This document shows, one piece after another, positions 11,280 through 20,011 of a DNA stretch of 64,000 bases. Both the position numbers and the translations under genes were made by a program. Positions within the stretch are counted from its first letter, which is position 1. Every line of letters starts with the position of its first letter. Origin of the DNA: Denitratisoma sp. (GTDB lineage: Bacteria > Pseudomonadota > Gammaproteobacteria > Burkholderiales > Rhodocyclaceae). The stretch covers positions 2,697,711 through 2,761,710 of the forward strand of contig JAVSMO010000001.1 of the NCBI GenBank assembly GCA_032027165.1, written 5' to 3'. The notes beneath the pieces are model-generated. The model had not been told where the DNA came from, searched no databases, and saw only the letters and a list, made by a program, of their open reading frames with translations.

Positions 11280-11821
11280 CGCTTCATCTCCTGCATGTCG
11301 AATATGAGGCAGGTGGTGGTGCCGTGGGCGTAGAGCCTGCCGGCGGCGTCGTAGATTTTTCCCTCGGCGATGCCGATCTGGCGGCCGACCTGGATGACCG
11401 TGCCCTCGGCGCGCACCGGGCCGGCCTTGTCGGTCATGGCGCGCACGAAGTTCACCTTGATCTCCAGCGAGGTGTAGGCCTGGCCGGCCTCGAGCTGGGT
11501 CTGCACCGCGCAGGCCATGCAGGAATCCAGCAGCGTCGCCTGCCAGCCGCCGTGGATGGTGCCGATCGGATTGTAGAAATTCTTCGCGGGATGTCCCTGG
11601 AAGACGACGCGCCCCTTTTCCGCCTCGACCAGGGCGAAGTCGAGCACATGGGCGATCGGCGCCGGCGGCAGCTCGCCGCGCATCATGCGCTGAAACAGTT
11701 CCAGGCCGCTGCAGTCGCGCAGCGCCGACAGGGGCAGCACGTCGGGCGCCGGCGCCCGCTCCCATACCGCCTTCGCCGCCTGCAGCCACTCCTCCTGCAG
11801 CGCCTCGGTTTCCCGGCTCAC
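11276..11821 (-). CDS. PaaI/YdiI-type hotdog thioesterase
   Basis: A 181-residue protein of the PaaI family with [24 protein letters not shown], which includes the HGG motif of the hotdog helix. An N-terminal extension of about 60 residues precedes the hotdog domain. It starts with GTG 11821 in a GTGA overlap with the isovaleryl-CoA dehydrogenase stop. It is the second of four thioesterase-like genes in this cluster. Confidence 0.82.
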   Translation of the reverse strand: MSRETEALQEEWLQAAKAVWERAPAPDVLPLSALRDCSGLELFQRMMRGELPPAPIAHVLDFALVEAEKGRVVFQGHPAKNFYNPIGTIHGGWQATLLDSCMACAVQTQLEAGQAYTSLEIKVNFVRAMTDKAGPVRAEGTVIQVGRQIGIAEGKIYDAAGRLYAHGTTTCLIFDMQEMKR

Positions 11822-12987
11822 GGCATGGTCTCGCTGTAAAGTTCGCGGCCGATCAGCATGCGGCGGATCTCGCTGGTGCCGGCGCCGATCTCATAGAGTT
11901 TCGCGTCGCGCCACAGGCGGCCGGCGGGGAATTCATTGGTGTAGCCGACGCCGCCGAGCGCCTGGATCGCCTCGCCCGCCATCCAGGTCGCCTTCTCGGC
12001 GGAATACAGGATGGCGCCGGCAGCATCCTTGCGCAGGGTGCGCGCGTGGTCGCCGCGGTCGCAGGCCTTGCCGACGGCGTACACATAGGCGCGGCAGGCC
12101 TGCCAGGTGCTGTACATGTCGGCCAGTTTGCCCTGCATGAGCTGGAACTCGCCGATGGCCTGGCCGAACTGCTTGCGCTCGTGCACGAAGGGGATCACCG
12201 TGTCCATGCAGGCCGCCATGATGCCGAGCGGTCCGCCGGAGAGCACGGCGCGCTCGTAATCGAGGCCGCTCATCAGCACGCGGGCGCCGTTGCCCTCGCC
12301 GCCGAGGACGTTCTCCACCGGCACTTCGCAATCGTCGAAGAACAGCGGGTAGGTGTTGGAACCGCGCATGCCGAGCTTGTCGAGGTGCTGGCCTTTCGAG
12401 AAGCCCTTGAAGCCCTTTTCGACGATGAAGGCAGTCATGCCCTTGGCGCCGCCGTCGGCGTTGGTCTTGGCGTAAACGACGAGCGTGTCGGCGTCGCCGC
12501 CGTTGGTGATCCACATCTTCGAGCCGTTCAGGACGTAGCGGTCGCCCTTCAGGTCCGCGCGCAGCTTCATCGACACCACGTCGGAACCGGCGCCCGGCTC
12601 CGACATCGCCAGCGCGCCGACGTGCTCGCCGGAGATCAGCTTCGGCAGGTATTTCTTCTTCTGCGCTTCGCTGCCGTTCCTGCGGATCTGGTTCACGCAC
12701 AGATTGGAGTGGGCACCGTAGGAGAGGCCGACCGAGGCCGAGGCGCGGGAGATCTCCTCCATGGCGACGATGTGGGCGAGATAGCCCATCTTCGTGCCGC
12801 CGTACTCCTCCTCGGCGGTCATGCCGAGCAGGCCCATCTCGCCGAACTTCTTCCACAGATCGGCGGGGAACAGGTTGTCGCGGTCGATCTCGGCCGCGCG
12901 CGGCAGGATCTCGTTCTTCGCGAAATCCCAGACGGCGTCGCGCAGCAGGTCGATGTCTTCGCCGAGGTCGAAATTGATGCCGAGCAT
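11818..12987 (-). CDS. liuA: isovaleryl-CoA dehydrogenase
   Basis: A 389-residue acyl-CoA dehydrogenase. [18 protein letters not shown] places the catalytic base at Glu245 in helix G, as in isovaleryl-CoA dehydrogenase, while the usual C-terminal Glu position is occupied by Gly ([12 protein letters not shown]). FAD-binding segments [13 protein letters not shown] and MWITNGG are present. It oxidises isovaleryl-CoA to 3-methylcrotonyl-CoA, the substrate of LiuBD, with electrons going to ETF. Start ATG 12987 is preceded by a GGAGA ribosome site. Confidence 0.95.
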   Translation of the reverse strand: MLGINFDLGEDIDLLRDAVWDFAKNEILPRAAEIDRDNLFPADLWKKFGEMGLLGMTAEEEYGGTKMGYLAHIVAMEEISRASASVGLSYGAHSNLCVNQIRRNGSEAQKKKYLPKLISGEHVGALAMSEPGAGSDVVSMKLRADLKGDRYVLNGSKMWITNGGDADTLVVYAKTNADGGAKGMTAFIVEKGFKGFSKGQHLDKLGMRGSNTYPLFFDDCEVPVENVLGGEGNGARVLMSGLDYERAVLSGGPLGIMAACMDTVIPFVHERKQFGQAIGEFQLMQGKLADMYSTWQACRAYVYAVGKACDRGDHARTLRKDAAGAILYSAEKATWMAGEAIQALGGVGYTNEFPAGRLWRDAKLYEIGAGTSEIRRMLIGRELYSETMP

Positions 12988-13018
12988 GAAAGGTCTCCGT
13001 GGTGTGGGGCGAGGCCGT

Positions 13019-13486
13019 TCAGGCCTTGCCGTGCATGGTCATGAGGGTCTGCTGCATGGTGGCGCAGTGGGTGGCCTCGCCGTTCCTGATCGCGAACACC
13101 TCGCCGCGCGTGATGACGAGGTTGCGGCCGGACTTCAGCACCTGGCCCTCGGCGACGAGCAGCTCGCCGTCGGCCGGCGCCAGCAGGTTGAGCTTGAATT
13201 CGACGGTCAGCACGTCGGCGCCGGCCGGCATCAGCGTCAGGCCGGCATAGCCGCCGGCGCTGTCGACGATGGTGCTGGTGATGCCGGCGTGGAAGAAGCC
13301 GTTCTGCTGGGTCAGGTCGTCGCGGAAGGGCAGGCGGATCTCGCAGTGGCCGGGCGCCAGCGCACCCATTTCGGCGCCGATCAGGTTCATCACCTTCTGC
13401 CGCGCGAAGCTGGCGCGCACCGTGGCTTCCCAGTCGGGGTTGCGCGGCGCATGGACCTTTCTGTCGGGACGTACGGTATGGGGCAT
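13019..13486 (-). CDS. PaaI-family hotdog thioesterase
   Basis: A 155-residue hotdog protein with [21 protein letters not shown] as the active-site helix. The reading frame is open further upstream, but ATG 13486 is preferred: it has GGAGGAAGC directly upstream, and upstream sequence is taken up by the promoter and operators at 13524-13577. It is the first gene of the liu-type operon, 31 bases ahead of liuA. Confidence 0.85.
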   Translation of the reverse strand: MPHTVRPDRKVHAPRNPDWEATVRASFARQKVMNLIGAEMGALAPGHCEIRLPFRDDLTQQNGFFHAGITSTIVDSAGGYAGLTLMPAGADVLTVEFKLNLLAPADGELLVAEGQVLKSGRNLVITRGEVFAIRNGEATHCATMQQTLMTMHGKA

Positions 13487-13523
13487 GCTTCCTCCGGCCA
13501 GGAGCAGGTCAATCAGCGTTGAC

Positions 13524-13541
13524 GTTGACGTTAACGTCAAC
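13524..13541. promoter_or_regulatory. Operator palindrome 1 of the liu promoter
   Basis: A perfect 18-base palindrome, GTTGACGTTAACGTCAAC, located just downstream of the -10 box and preceded by a further CGTTGA half-site. It probably binds the LiuR-like MerR protein encoded next door. Confidence 0.75.
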
Positions 13542-13543
13542 CT

Positions 13544-13572
13544 ATCTTAGGGGGCTTTGACGTTGACGTCAA
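13544..13572 (-). promoter_or_regulatory. Sigma-70 type promoter of the liu operon
   Basis: On the minus strand a -35 TTGACG (13572-13567) and a -10 TAAGAT (13549-13544) are separated by 17 bases. The -35 lies inside operator 2 and the start region inside operator 1, a layout suited to repression by a dimer or tetramer bound on both sites. The 17-base spacing is normal, unlike the 19-20 bases of classical MerR-activated promoters. Confidence 0.6.
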
Positions 13573-13577
13573 CGTCA
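13558..13577. promoter_or_regulatory. Operator palindrome 2 of the liu promoter
   Basis: A perfect 20-base palindrome, TGACGTTGACGTCAACGTCA, overlapping both the -35 box and the stop codon of the regulator gene. It shares the TTGACGT/ACGTCAA arms with operator 1; the two centres are about 35 bases apart. Confidence 0.75.
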
Positions 13578-13985
13578 GCGCTTCGCCAAATTTTTTTTCC
13601 GCGCGACCGGCTCGCCCAGCAGTTCATGGGCGCGCTGCTCGAGGGTGCCGATTTCCTCAAGCACCGCCTCGATGTCCTCCCGCTGCCGTTCCAGGGCGGC
13701 GCGCTGGCGGGCCAGGACGGCGAGGAACTTCGACAGCTGGGTTCGCTGGTCCCTGCCAACGTCATACATATCAATGAGTTCGCGGATCTCGGCAAGGGAC
13801 AGGCCGAGCCGGCGGCCGCGCAGGGTCAGTTTCAGGCGGGTGCGGTCGCGCTTGGAGTAGACGCGGCTCTGTCCGGCGCGCTCCGGACAGATCAGGCCCT
13901 GGTCCTCGTAATAGCGGATGGCGCGCGGCGTGATGTCGAATTCCCGCGCCAGCTCGGTGATCGTGAAAGTCTGTTCCCGGGGCAT
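13575..13985 (-). CDS. liuR: MerR-family regulator, LiuR-like
   Basis: A 136-residue regulator: MerR winged helix in the first 70 residues (FTITELAREFDITPRAIRYYEDQGLI), then a coiled-coil dimerisation helix rich in Gln, Arg and Glu. There is no cysteine cluster for metal sensing. The gene lies directly above the liu genes with two palindromes between, which fits LiuR, the known MerR regulator of branched-chain amino acid and isovalerate use in proteobacteria. The effector is not visible; acyl-CoA intermediates are plausible. Confidence 0.85.
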   Translation of the reverse strand: MPREQTFTITELAREFDITPRAIRYYEDQGLICPERAGQSRVYSKRDRTRLKLTLRGRRLGLSLAEIRELIDMYDVGRDQRTQLSKFLAVLARQRAALERQREDIEAVLEEIGTLEQRAHELLGEPVARKKNLAKR

Positions 13986-14071
13986 GTTCAGGTATAAAAT
14001 GTTGTTTTGTGCGCCGCAACATAACGGCGCGTGGACGTTCCGAGTTAATCATTTTTCCGGCGTTTAATCAA

Positions 14072-15103
14072 TTGAAGCCGTTCGAGCCGATCACCTACCC
14101 CTTCGAGCAACAGCCCGGCCCCGGCGAGGCGCTGGAACTCGTTCCCGGCGTACGCTGGGTGCGCATGCCGCTGCCCTTCGAACTGAACCACATCAACCTG
14201 TGGCTGCTGGAGGAGGCGGATGGCTGGACCATCGTCGACACCGGCCTCAACCTCGACGACATCAAGGCGAACTGGGAGGCCGTGCTCGCCGCGCACTGCC
14301 GCGAAAAGCCGGTCAAGCGCATCATCGTCACGCACTGCCATCCCGACCACCTCGGCCTGGCGCGCTGGCTCGGCGACAGGCTCAAGGTCGGCACCTGGAT
14401 CACCCAGGGCGAGATGCTCAACGCCTACGCATGGTTCCACCAGCTGCCCAATTACGACGTCGACGGCATGGTCGGCTTCTTCCGCCGCCACGGCCTCGAC
14501 CCCGCGCGCGCCGATACGCTCTACAACCGCGGCCCGACCTACCGCGGCCGCGTCGACGGCCTGCCGACCGAATACCGCCGCCTCCTCGAGGACGACCTCG
14601 TGCGCATCGGCGGCAAGGACTGGCGCGTCATGCTCGGCTACGGCCACTCGCCCGAGCATGCCTCGCTCTACTGCGCGGAGCTCAACGTGCTGATCTCCGG
14701 CGACATGCTGCTGCCGCGCATCTCCACCAACGTCAGCGCCATGTCCTGCAACCCGGACGGCGACCCGCTCGGCTGGTTCCTCGATTCCGTCGAGCGCTTC
14801 ACCGAGCTGCCCGAGGACACGCTGGTGCTGCCTTCGCACGGCCGCCCCTTCCGCGGCATCCACGCCCGCGCCGCGCAGCTCGCCGCCCACCACGACGAGC
14901 GCTTCGAGGCGCTGCTGGCCGTGCTCGACACGCCGAAGACCGCCTGCGAGCTGATCCCGACGCTGTTCCAGCGCGAGCTGGACGCGCACCAGATCATGTT
15001 CGCCATGGGCGAATCCATCGCCCACCTGAATTGCCTGGAACACGCCGGCCGCGTGCGCCGCACAGCCGACGCGAATGGCGTGGTCCGATTCACCGCCGTG
15101 TAG
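14072..15103 (+). CDS. MBL-fold hydrolase with C-terminal winged-helix segment
   Basis: A metallo-beta-lactamase fold protein with THCHPDHLGLARWL as metal site and LPSHGRPFRG later. The last 60 or so residues (CELIPTLFQRELDAHQIMFAMGESIAHLNCLEHAGRV) look like the small helical domain found in LACTB2-like hydrolases. TTG 14072 (LKPFEP...) is chosen as start; a GTG at 14009 in frame would lie in the divergent promoter region with liuR. It is followed by the PHA synthase after 18 bases, so the two are likely co-transcribed. Substrate unknown. Confidence 0.8.
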   Translation: MKPFEPITYPFEQQPGPGEALELVPGVRWVRMPLPFELNHINLWLLEEADGWTIVDTGLNLDDIKANWEAVLAAHCREKPVKRIIVTHCHPDHLGLARWLGDRLKVGTWITQGEMLNAYAWFHQLPNYDVDGMVGFFRRHGLDPARADTLYNRGPTYRGRVDGLPTEYRRLLEDDLVRIGGKDWRVMLGYGHSPEHASLYCAELNVLISGDMLLPRISTNVSAMSCNPDGDPLGWFLDSVERFTELPEDTLVLPSHGRPFRGIHARAAQLAAHHDERFEALLAVLDTPKTACELIPTLFQRELDAHQIMFAMGESIAHLNCLEHAGRVRRTADANGVVRFTAV

Positions 15104-15121
15104 GGAAAAAGGAGAGGATTG

Positions 15122-16954
15122 ATGTCTGCGCAGCAACAGGAATCCCACAAGCCCGACCTGCCCGATCCGAAGGAGGTCGCCCGGACCTATGCCGAAGTCG
15201 CGCAGCGCGCCTCCAAGCTCATCACCGAGCACATGCAGCGGCAGATGAAGCACGGCATGACGGCCGCGAGCGACGAGCTGGGCATCGCCCAGGCCTTCAT
15301 GGACATGATGGCCAAGCTGCTCGCCAACCCCTACAAGCTGGCGCAGGCGCAGATGAACCTGGTGTGGGACTACTTCTCGCTGTGGCAGCACTCCATGCTG
15401 CGCTTCGCCGGCCTGGAAACCAAGCCCGTGGCCGAGCCGCGCAAGGGCGACAGCCGCTTCAAGGACGAGCAGTGGGAGGAACACTTCCTCTTCGACTTCA
15501 TCAAGCAGTCCTATCTCATCACCGCTCGCCACGTCCATGACGTGGTGACCAGCGTCGAGGGCCTGCCCGTCGAGACGGAAAAGAAGGTGAACTTCTTCAC
15601 GCGCCAGTACATCGACGCGCTCTCCCCTTCCAACTTCGCCCTGACCAACCCGGAGGTGTTCCGCGAGACGGTGAAGAGCCACGGCCAGAACCTGCTCAAG
15701 GGCTTCAACAACCTGCTGCGCGACATCGAGGAGGGCGACGGCCAGCTGCGCGTCAAGATGACCGACCCGACCGCCTTCGAACTGGGCCGCAACGTCGCCG
15801 TCACGCCGGGCAAGGTGGTGTTCCAGAACGAGCTGATCCAGCTGCTGCAGTTCAACCCGACGACGGAGCAGCAGTTCCGCCGGCCGCTGCTGATCATCCC
15901 GCCCTGGATCAACAAGTTCTACATCCTCGACCTGCGCCAGTCGAACTCCTTCATCAAGTACGCCACCGACCAGGGCCACACCGTCTTCGTCATCTCCTGG
16001 GTGAACCCGGACAAGCGCCTCGCCGAGAAGGGATTCGACGACTACATGACGGAAGGCTCGCTCGCCGCCCTCGACGCCGTCTGCCGGCAGACCGGCGAGA
16101 ACGAGGTGAACCTGATCGGCTACTGCCTCGGCGGCACGCTGCTCGGCGCGACGCTGGGCTACAACGCCGTGAAGAAGGACAAGCGCATCGTCTCGGCGAC
16201 CTTCTTCGTCTCGCTGCTCGACTTCTCCATACCCGGCGAACTGGGCGTCTTCATCGACGAGCAGCAGGTCGCCAGCCTCGAGAAGAAGATGCAGGAGCGC
16301 GGCTTTCTCGAAGGCTCCGAGATGGCGACCACCTTCAACATGCTGCGCTCGAACGACCTGATCTGGTCCTTCGTGGTGAACAACTACCTGATGGGCAAGG
16401 AGCCTTTCCCCTTCGATCTGCTCTTCTGGAACTCCGACGCCACGCGCATGCCGTACAAGATGCACAGCTTCTACTTGCGCAACATGTACATGAAGAACCT
16501 GCTCAAGGAGCCGGGCGGCATCGCACTGAACGGCGTGCCGATCGACATCTCGAAGGTAAAGATCCCGGCCTACTTCATCTCCACCATCGAGGATCACATC
16601 GCGCCGTGGAAGAGTACCTACCTCGGCGCCACCCGCCTCGGCGGCCCGGTGCGCTTCGTGCTCGGCGGCTCCGGCCACATCGCCGGCATCGTCAACCCGC
16701 CGGCGGCCAACAAGTACCACTTCTGGACCAACGGGGCGAAGGCGATGCCGGCCACGCCTGAAGACTGGTTCGAGGGCGCGACGCAGCACCCCGGCTCATG
16801 GTGGACCGACTGGCAGAAATGGATCGCCGGCTTGAATGGCGACGACCGGGTGCCGGCGCGCGACCCGGCCAAGGGCAAGCTGAAGCCGCTCGAGGACGCG
16901 CCGGGCTCCTTCGTAAAGTTCCGCCTCGACCTGCAGAAGAAGCCGTCGGCGTGA
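15122..16954 (+). CDS. phaC: class I poly(3-hydroxyalkanoate) synthase
   Basis: A 610-residue PHA synthase. The N-terminal domain (residues 1-200) is followed by the alpha/beta hydrolase core with lipase-like box GYCLGG, nucleophile Cys335; the acid is Asp in STIEDHIAPW and the base His in GSGHIAGIVNPP. Length and Cys (not Ser) nucleophile are class I features. It polymerises 3-hydroxyacyl-CoA into storage granules. Start ATG 15122 has GGAGAGG 5 bases upstream. No phaA/phaB pair is adjacent. Confidence 0.96.
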   Translation: MSAQQQESHKPDLPDPKEVARTYAEVAQRASKLITEHMQRQMKHGMTAASDELGIAQAFMDMMAKLLANPYKLAQAQMNLVWDYFSLWQHSMLRFAGLETKPVAEPRKGDSRFKDEQWEEHFLFDFIKQSYLITARHVHDVVTSVEGLPVETEKKVNFFTRQYIDALSPSNFALTNPEVFRETVKSHGQNLLKGFNNLLRDIEEGDGQLRVKMTDPTAFELGRNVAVTPGKVVFQNELIQLLQFNPTTEQQFRRPLLIIPPWINKFYILDLRQSNSFIKYATDQGHTVFVISWVNPDKRLAEKGFDDYMTEGSLAALDAVCRQTGENEVNLIGYCLGGTLLGATLGYNAVKKDKRIVSATFFVSLLDFSIPGELGVFIDEQQVASLEKKMQERGFLEGSEMATTFNMLRSNDLIWSFVVNNYLMGKEPFPFDLLFWNSDATRMPYKMHSFYLRNMYMKNLLKEPGGIALNGVPIDISKVKIPAYFISTIEDHIAPWKSTYLGATRLGGPVRFVLGGSGHIAGIVNPPAANKYHFWTNGAKAMPATPEDWFEGATQHPGSWWTDWQKWIAGLNGDDRVPARDPAKGKLKPLEDAPGSFVKFRLDLQKKPSA

Positions 16955-16991
16955 CGACCGCGAACCCGGCCCGATCCGGATTCGCCTTTCC

Positions 16992-18002
16992 ATGAAAATC
17001 GCCGACCTCCGACAGCGACTGCGCGCGCACGGCGCCAAGCCGGGCCACGAGGAACTCGTGCTGCGCAACTGGACGCGGGCGCTGCCGCTCGACGACGGCC
17101 GCAGCCGGCCGGAGGATTTCTTTCCGCTCGGCCTGCGCAAGGCCCTGCCCGCGCTGGCGGAGGAATGGCGGGCGCTGACGCGCCTGCGCGCCGAGCACGC
17201 CGGCGAGGACGGCACCCGGCTGCTGCTCGAACTGGCCGACGGCCGGACGGTGGAGAGCGTGCTGCTGCCGCGCGGCGGCCTCTGCGTGTCGACGCAGGTC
17301 GGCTGCGCCGTGGGCTGCACCTTCTGCATGACGGGACGCGACGGCCTGCTGCGCCAGCTCGGCAGCGCCGAGATCGTCGCGCAGGTGGCGCTCGCGCGCA
17401 GCCGGCGCGCCGTCAGGAAAGTGGTGTTCATGGGCATGGGCGAGCCGGCCCACAACCTGGACAACGTGCTCGACTCGATTAATCTGCTCGGCAGGCTGGG
17501 CGACATCGGCCACAAGAACCTGGTCTTTTCCACCGTCGGCGACCGCCGCGTCTTCGAGCGGCTGCCGCGCGGCGAGGTGAAGCCGGCGCTGGCGCTGTCG
17601 CTGCACACGACCGATCCGGAACTGCGGGCACGGCTCCTGCCGCGCGCGCCGCGCATCGACCCGGCCGAGCTGGTCGAACTCGGCGAAATCTATGCGCGCG
17701 AGACCGGCTACCCGATCCAGTACCAGTGGACGCTGCTGGAAGGCGTGAACGACGGCGACGCCGAAGTGGACGGCATCGCCCGGCTGCTCGCCGGCAAATA
17801 CGCGGTGATGAACCTGATTCCCTGGAACGCGGTGGACGGCCTCGGCTACAAGCGCCCCGCGCGGGAGCGCGCGGAAGCGATGTCGCTCGCGCTCTACCAG
17901 CGCGGCATCCTCACCAAGCTGCGCCGGTCCGCCGGGCAGGACGTCGACGGCGGCTGCGGCCAGCTGCGCGCGCGCGCACTGGCGCCGCTCGCCGCGTCCT
18001 AA
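16992..18002 (+). CDS. RlmN/Cfr-family radical SAM methyltransferase
   Basis: A 336-residue radical SAM protein. CAVGCTFC binds the 4Fe-4S cluster, the cysteine seven residues before it (LCVSTQVGC) and the one in GQDVDGGCGQL match the two extra catalytic cysteines of RlmN. GMGEPAHN and LSLHTTDPELR are also family hallmarks. These enzymes methylate C2 of adenosine in 23S rRNA and tRNA. The gene is not in the usual rlmN context and the N-terminal accessory domain is diverged, so it may be a second RlmN-like paralogue. It converges on the next gene with a four-base overlap. Confidence 0.88.
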   Translation: MKIADLRQRLRAHGAKPGHEELVLRNWTRALPLDDGRSRPEDFFPLGLRKALPALAEEWRALTRLRAEHAGEDGTRLLLELADGRTVESVLLPRGGLCVSTQVGCAVGCTFCMTGRDGLLRQLGSAEIVAQVALARSRRAVRKVVFMGMGEPAHNLDNVLDSINLLGRLGDIGHKNLVFSTVGDRRVFERLPRGEVKPALALSLHTTDPELRARLLPRAPRIDPAELVELGEIYARETGYPIQYQWTLLEGVNDGDAEVDGIARLLAGKYAVMNLIPWNAVDGLGYKRPARERAEAMSLALYQRGILTKLRRSAGQDVDGGCGQLRARALAPLAAS

Positions 18003-18682
18003 CGCGTCGCCCTGACGGGCGGGCGAATCGCGCGCCGGTAATGCAGCAGGCGGCCCCGGTAGGGGCTGCCGTCGTGCAGGGGCGCGTCCAGCGGCGTTTC
18101 GGTCAGCCTGTATCCGATGCGCGACATGCAGCGGTTGAAGGAGATCCGGTTGCCCCGGTTGGGGTCGATGATCAGCACTTCGGAACACCATGCGGCATGC
18201 CGCTCGATGAAAGCCGCCAGTTGCTGCGGATGGCCGGGCTCGTAGAGGACATCGCTGCCGATGATCAGGTCGAACTCGCCCAGCGCCGGATTGGCGCGCG
18301 CCCAGTCGCCGGTCAGGTATTTCATGTCCGGCAAATGATTGAGCAGCAGGTTGGCCTGCAGGAATTCTTCCGCCAGCGGATGGCAGTCGCTCGCCGTGAT
18401 GTTGCCGCCGCGGCGATGGATGACCAGGCTGGCCAGCCCCAGGCCGCAGCCGACCTCCAGCACGCGAAGCGTTCCCAGCTCCCACGCCTGCATCAGGTCG
18501 GCCAGCTTTTCGGCCGACGGCCAGAGTTGGCCGAACAGCGGCCAGCTGGCCGGGGAGATCCCCGCCGCCCGGGCGGCGCCGCGCGGGTCGGCATATTGCT
18601 GCCGGTCGAGCAGGGAGCGAATTTCCAGGTCGGCGGCGTCGGCCACCCCGACCCGTTGAACCTTCACCGCATACTCGGGCAA
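17999..18682 (-). CDS. class I SAM-dependent methyltransferase
   Basis: A protein of about 227 residues with Rossmann motif I LRVLEVGCGLGLASL, motif II NITASDCHP and DLIIGSDVLYEPGH, a pattern of the lysine-methyltransferase/nicotinamide N-methylase-like group (PF10294 type). The start is uncertain: TTG 18682 begins four bases after the infA stop, and in-frame GTG codons follow. It probably shares a transcript with infA. A small molecule or protein side chain could be the target. Confidence 0.78.
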   Translation of the reverse strand: MPEYAVKVQRVGVADAADLEIRSLLDRQQYADPRGAARAAGISPASWPLFGQLWPSAEKLADLMQAWELGTLRVLEVGCGLGLASLVIHRRGGNITASDCHPLAEEFLQANLLLNHLPDMKYLTGDWARANPALGEFDLIIGSDVLYEPGHPQQLAAFIERHAAWCSEVLIIDPNRGNRISFNRCMSRIGYRLTETPLDAPLHDGSPYRGRLLHYRRAIRPPVRATR

Positions 18683-18686
18683 GCGC

Positions 18687-18944
18687 CTAGTACCTGCGCC
18701 GCTGCGGACTGGCAGGGGCACGGCCCTCGATGTGGCGGAAGCAGATGCGGCCCTTGCTCAGGTCGTAGGGCGAGATTTCCAGCGACACCTTGTCGCCGGC
18801 GATGATGCGGATGTGGTGCTTGCGCATCTTGCCCGCCGTATACGCCACGAGATTGTGGCCGTTGTCGAGCGTGACGCGGAAACGGGAGTCGGGCAGCACT
18901 TCCATCACCACCCCGTTCATTTCGATGAGTTCTTCCTTGGCCAT
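18687..18944 (-). CDS. infA: translation initiation factor IF-1
   Basis: An 85-residue OB-fold protein opening [20 protein letters not shown] with the typical [20 protein letters not shown] and [18 protein letters not shown] segments. It binds the ribosomal A site with IF-2 and IF-3. Length is a little above the usual 72 because of a basic tail (SPQRRRY). Start ATG 18944 has GGAGAGG upstream. Betaproteobacteria often have a second, stand-alone infA of this kind. Confidence 0.95.
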   Translation of the reverse strand: MAKEELIEMNGVVMEVLPDSRFRVTLDNGHNLVAYTAGKMRKHHIRIIAGDKVSLEISPYDLSKGRICFRHIEGRAPASPQRRRY

Positions 18945-18970
18945 GCGCACCTCTCCACGGTAATTCCGAA

Positions 18971-18998
18971 AAGAAAAAAGCCCGGCATGTGCCGGGCT
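18971..18998 (-). terminator. Rho-independent terminator of the cold shock gene
   Basis: On the minus strand AGCCCGGC-ACAT-GCCGGGCT forms an eight-base-pair stem and is followed by TTTTTTCTT. It lies 54 bases after the cold shock stop codon and before infA. Confidence 0.9.
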
Positions 18999-19051
18999 CT
19001 TCCGGTGGGGTGGCGGCATGGCGCATGCGCCATGCCGCTGTGACCGCCTGC

Positions 19052-19258
19052 TTACTCCGCTTCGCGGATGTTCGACGCCTGCTGGCCCTTCGGGCCGGTG
19101 GTGATGTCGAAGCTGACCTTCTGGCCTTCCTTGAGGGTCTTGAACCCGCTGCCCTGGATCGCGGAGAAATGGGCGAAAAGATCCTCGCCGCCCGCTTCAG
19201 GGGTAATGAAGCCGAAGCCCTTGGAATCGTTGAACCACTTCACGGTGCCTGTTGCCAT
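19052..19258 (-). CDS. cold shock protein, CspA family
   Basis: A 68-residue single cold shock domain: [17 protein letters not shown] (RNP1) and [11 protein letters not shown] (RNP2), then [24 protein letters not shown]. It binds single-stranded nucleic acid as an RNA chaperone. ATG 19258 is used as start with GGAAATTC upstream. About 200 bases without a gene lie upstream (19259-19464), consistent with the long structured leader common for csp mRNAs. Confidence 0.96.
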   Translation of the reverse strand: MATGTVKWFNDSKGFGFITPEAGGEDLFAHFSAIQGSGFKTLKEGQKVSFDITTGPKGQQASNIREAE

Positions 19259-19464
19259 AACTTGAATTTCCTTTAATAACCAAAAATAGGGGTTGCCCCC
19301 GGGGAGGGCGAAGGTCAAGACGGCAGGGTGGTGAAGGGAGAAATACCGCGGGAACCGCGGGTACTGAACCAGACAACAACAGCGCTACTTGAAGATCGCT
19401 GGCGCGCACTATGCACTGTATTGCGGCCAATAGCAAACGAAATCTGAAAATAAACCGGAAATGG

Positions 19465-19995
19465 CTACAGGCGCGGCTTGATCAGGTAGATCTCCACCCA
19501 GTAGCGGCGCTCATCGCGCGCCGTGGCGTACTCCTCGCCGAACGGCGCCAGGAAAATCCGCCGCGGGGAGACATCCAGGTCCACCAGGCGCTTCTTGATC
19601 AGCTGCAGCGACTGCTCCGCCCGAACCAGGTTCAGCGAAGGACTGCCGCCGTCGGGAACGTAGCTCTCCAGGCGCAGCATGACGCGCGCGTCCTCGCGGG
19701 CCTTGGCCGCGATCGCCGCCAGGCGCGCTTCCATCTCGCCGGTCAGGCGGTCGCTGCCGGGGTTCAGCTTGATGATGGCATCCGGCTGGGGACCCGCAGG
19801 CGCGGCGGCGACCGGCGCGCGGTCTTTTGCGACGGGCGCCGGCTGCGGGGCCGTTGCCGCGGCGTCGGCCGGGCGCGATCGCGCCGCTGCCGGCTCGGCG
19901 GGCGTGGCCTGGCTGCCCGTGCCGACCGGCGTCGTCGTCAGGCATCCCGACGTTGCCAGGAGGCAGGCCAGCGACAACAGCGAAGGGAGTCTCAT
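19465..19995 (-). CDS. OmpA-like domain lipoprotein
   Basis: A 176-residue protein with a lipoprotein signal (LLSLACLLATSGC, lipid on the Cys near 18), an Ala/Pro-rich spacer to about residue 75, and a C-terminal domain with the OmpA-like order: DAIIKLNPGSDRLTGEM, LRLESYVPDGG, NLVRAEQSLQLIKKRLVD and RRIFLAPFG. It would anchor in the outer membrane and may contact peptidoglycan. Start ATG 19995 gives the complete signal. It lies 16 bases after the CorC-like gene. Confidence 0.8.
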   Translation of the reverse strand: MRLPSLLSLACLLATSGCLTTTPVGTGSQATPAEPAAARSRPADAAATAPQPAPVAKDRAPVAAAPAGPQPDAIIKLNPGSDRLTGEMEARLAAIAAKAREDARVMLRLESYVPDGGSPSLNLVRAEQSLQLIKKRLVDLDVSPRRIFLAPFGEEYATARDERRYWVEIYLIKPRL

Positions 19996-20011
19996 CCGGC
20001 AATTTCCTTTC

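Noticed and set aside
14045..16789. A 914-codon open frame on the minus strand across phaC and the MBL gene
   Set aside because: Antisense to two clearly recognised genes with complete active sites and with no domain of its own.
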